The translations under genes were made by a program, and so were the position numbers. A DNA stretch of 64,000 nucleotides from Emydura subglobosa (taxonomy: Eukaryota; Chordata; Testudines; Chelidae): the NCBI GenBank assembly GCA_007922225.1, contig ML679968.1:9294399-9358398 (forward strand), in the 5' to 3' direction. Positions 63,851-64,000 of the stretch are shown piece after piece. Each line of letters starts with the position of its first letter. Position 1 is the first letter of the stretch. A model generated the notes under the pieces. That model was not told the DNA's origin. It did no database searches and saw only the letters and a list, made by a program, of their open reading frames with translations.

Positions 63851-64000
63851 AAAAAATCCTAAAAAAATTCTGAAGAAATAGATATTTTCACATTCTAAAT
63901 TAAAACCACTCCTTCTGTTGATTTCCCCCTGTACATCATTCTGGTCTTTGTCTGTGTGGACGTGTCCCTGGAATCGGGGAGCGGCGTCCGGGTCTGGCTC
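63851..64000. other. Window end with a GC-rich last 50 bases
   Basis: After AT-rich DNA the last 50 bases (63951-64000) become CpG-rich (GGAGCGGCGTCCGGGTCTGG). This may be the edge of another repeat. It cannot be identified from what is visible. Confidence 0.4.

Overview
This window looks like vertebrate nuclear DNA, most likely from a turtle or a close sauropsid relative. It is AT-rich, has no dense coding, and is littered with CR1 LINEs, L2-like LINEs, MIR-type SINEs, hAT and PIF/Harbinger DNA transposons, Ty3/gypsy remnants, a Penelope-type fragment and several solo LTRs. That mix, with CR1 3' ends carrying the usual ATTCTATG-type tail, is typical of turtle genomes. The taxon is inferred from repeat style only.

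The only host gene I can support is neuroligin-4 (NLGN4, the orthologue of human NLGN4X) on the + strand. One exon is present, about 36850-37644. It holds 5' UTR with four short upstream ORFs, the start codon at 37173, and the first 157 codons (signal peptide and the start of the cholinesterase-like domain), ending in a GTAAGT donor. The sequence on both sides is best read as NLGN4 introns or flank.

Layout: 1-6.4 kb, old unique DNA with a MIR-type SINE and a small MITE. 6.4-10.3 kb, a decayed but nearly full-length PIF/Harbinger transposon with a DDE transposase pseudogene converging on a Myb/SANT pseudogene. 10.6-12.6 kb, a + strand CR1/L3 LINE with a nested CR1 tail. 12.8-14.0 kb, a cluster of MITEs, one of which contains inverted tRNA-like halves. 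14-22.6 kb, mostly featureless. 22.6-23.6 kb, a - strand CR1. 28.8-32.7 kb, an L2-like LINE split by a CR1, then an LTR. 35.4-36.0 kb, a CR1 tail. 36.8-37.6 kb, the NLGN4 exon. 41-44.1 kb, a hAT MITE with a perfect 8-bp target duplication and a CR1 split by an unnamed repeat and by an LTR. 44.9-45.7 kb, a striking inverted repeat with arms of about 265 bp, next to a (TG)n array. 47-48.6 kb, a Ty3/gypsy integrase relic and a GC-rich repeat. 50.7-52.5 kb, CR1 copies. 54.2-55.7 kb, a small Ty3/gypsy relic whose integrase precedes its reverse transcriptase, the Gmr1-type order. 58.0-58.2 kb, a Penelope-like fragment with a hammerhead-ribozyme-like core. 58.8-61.3 kb, LINE, MITE and LTR pieces. 62.4-63.9 kb, an L2-like LINE split by an LTR.

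I found no clearly new protein system. The most unusual items are the large inverted repeat, the domain order of the gypsy relic, the ribozyme-like Penelope motif, and the uORF-rich leader of NLGN4.
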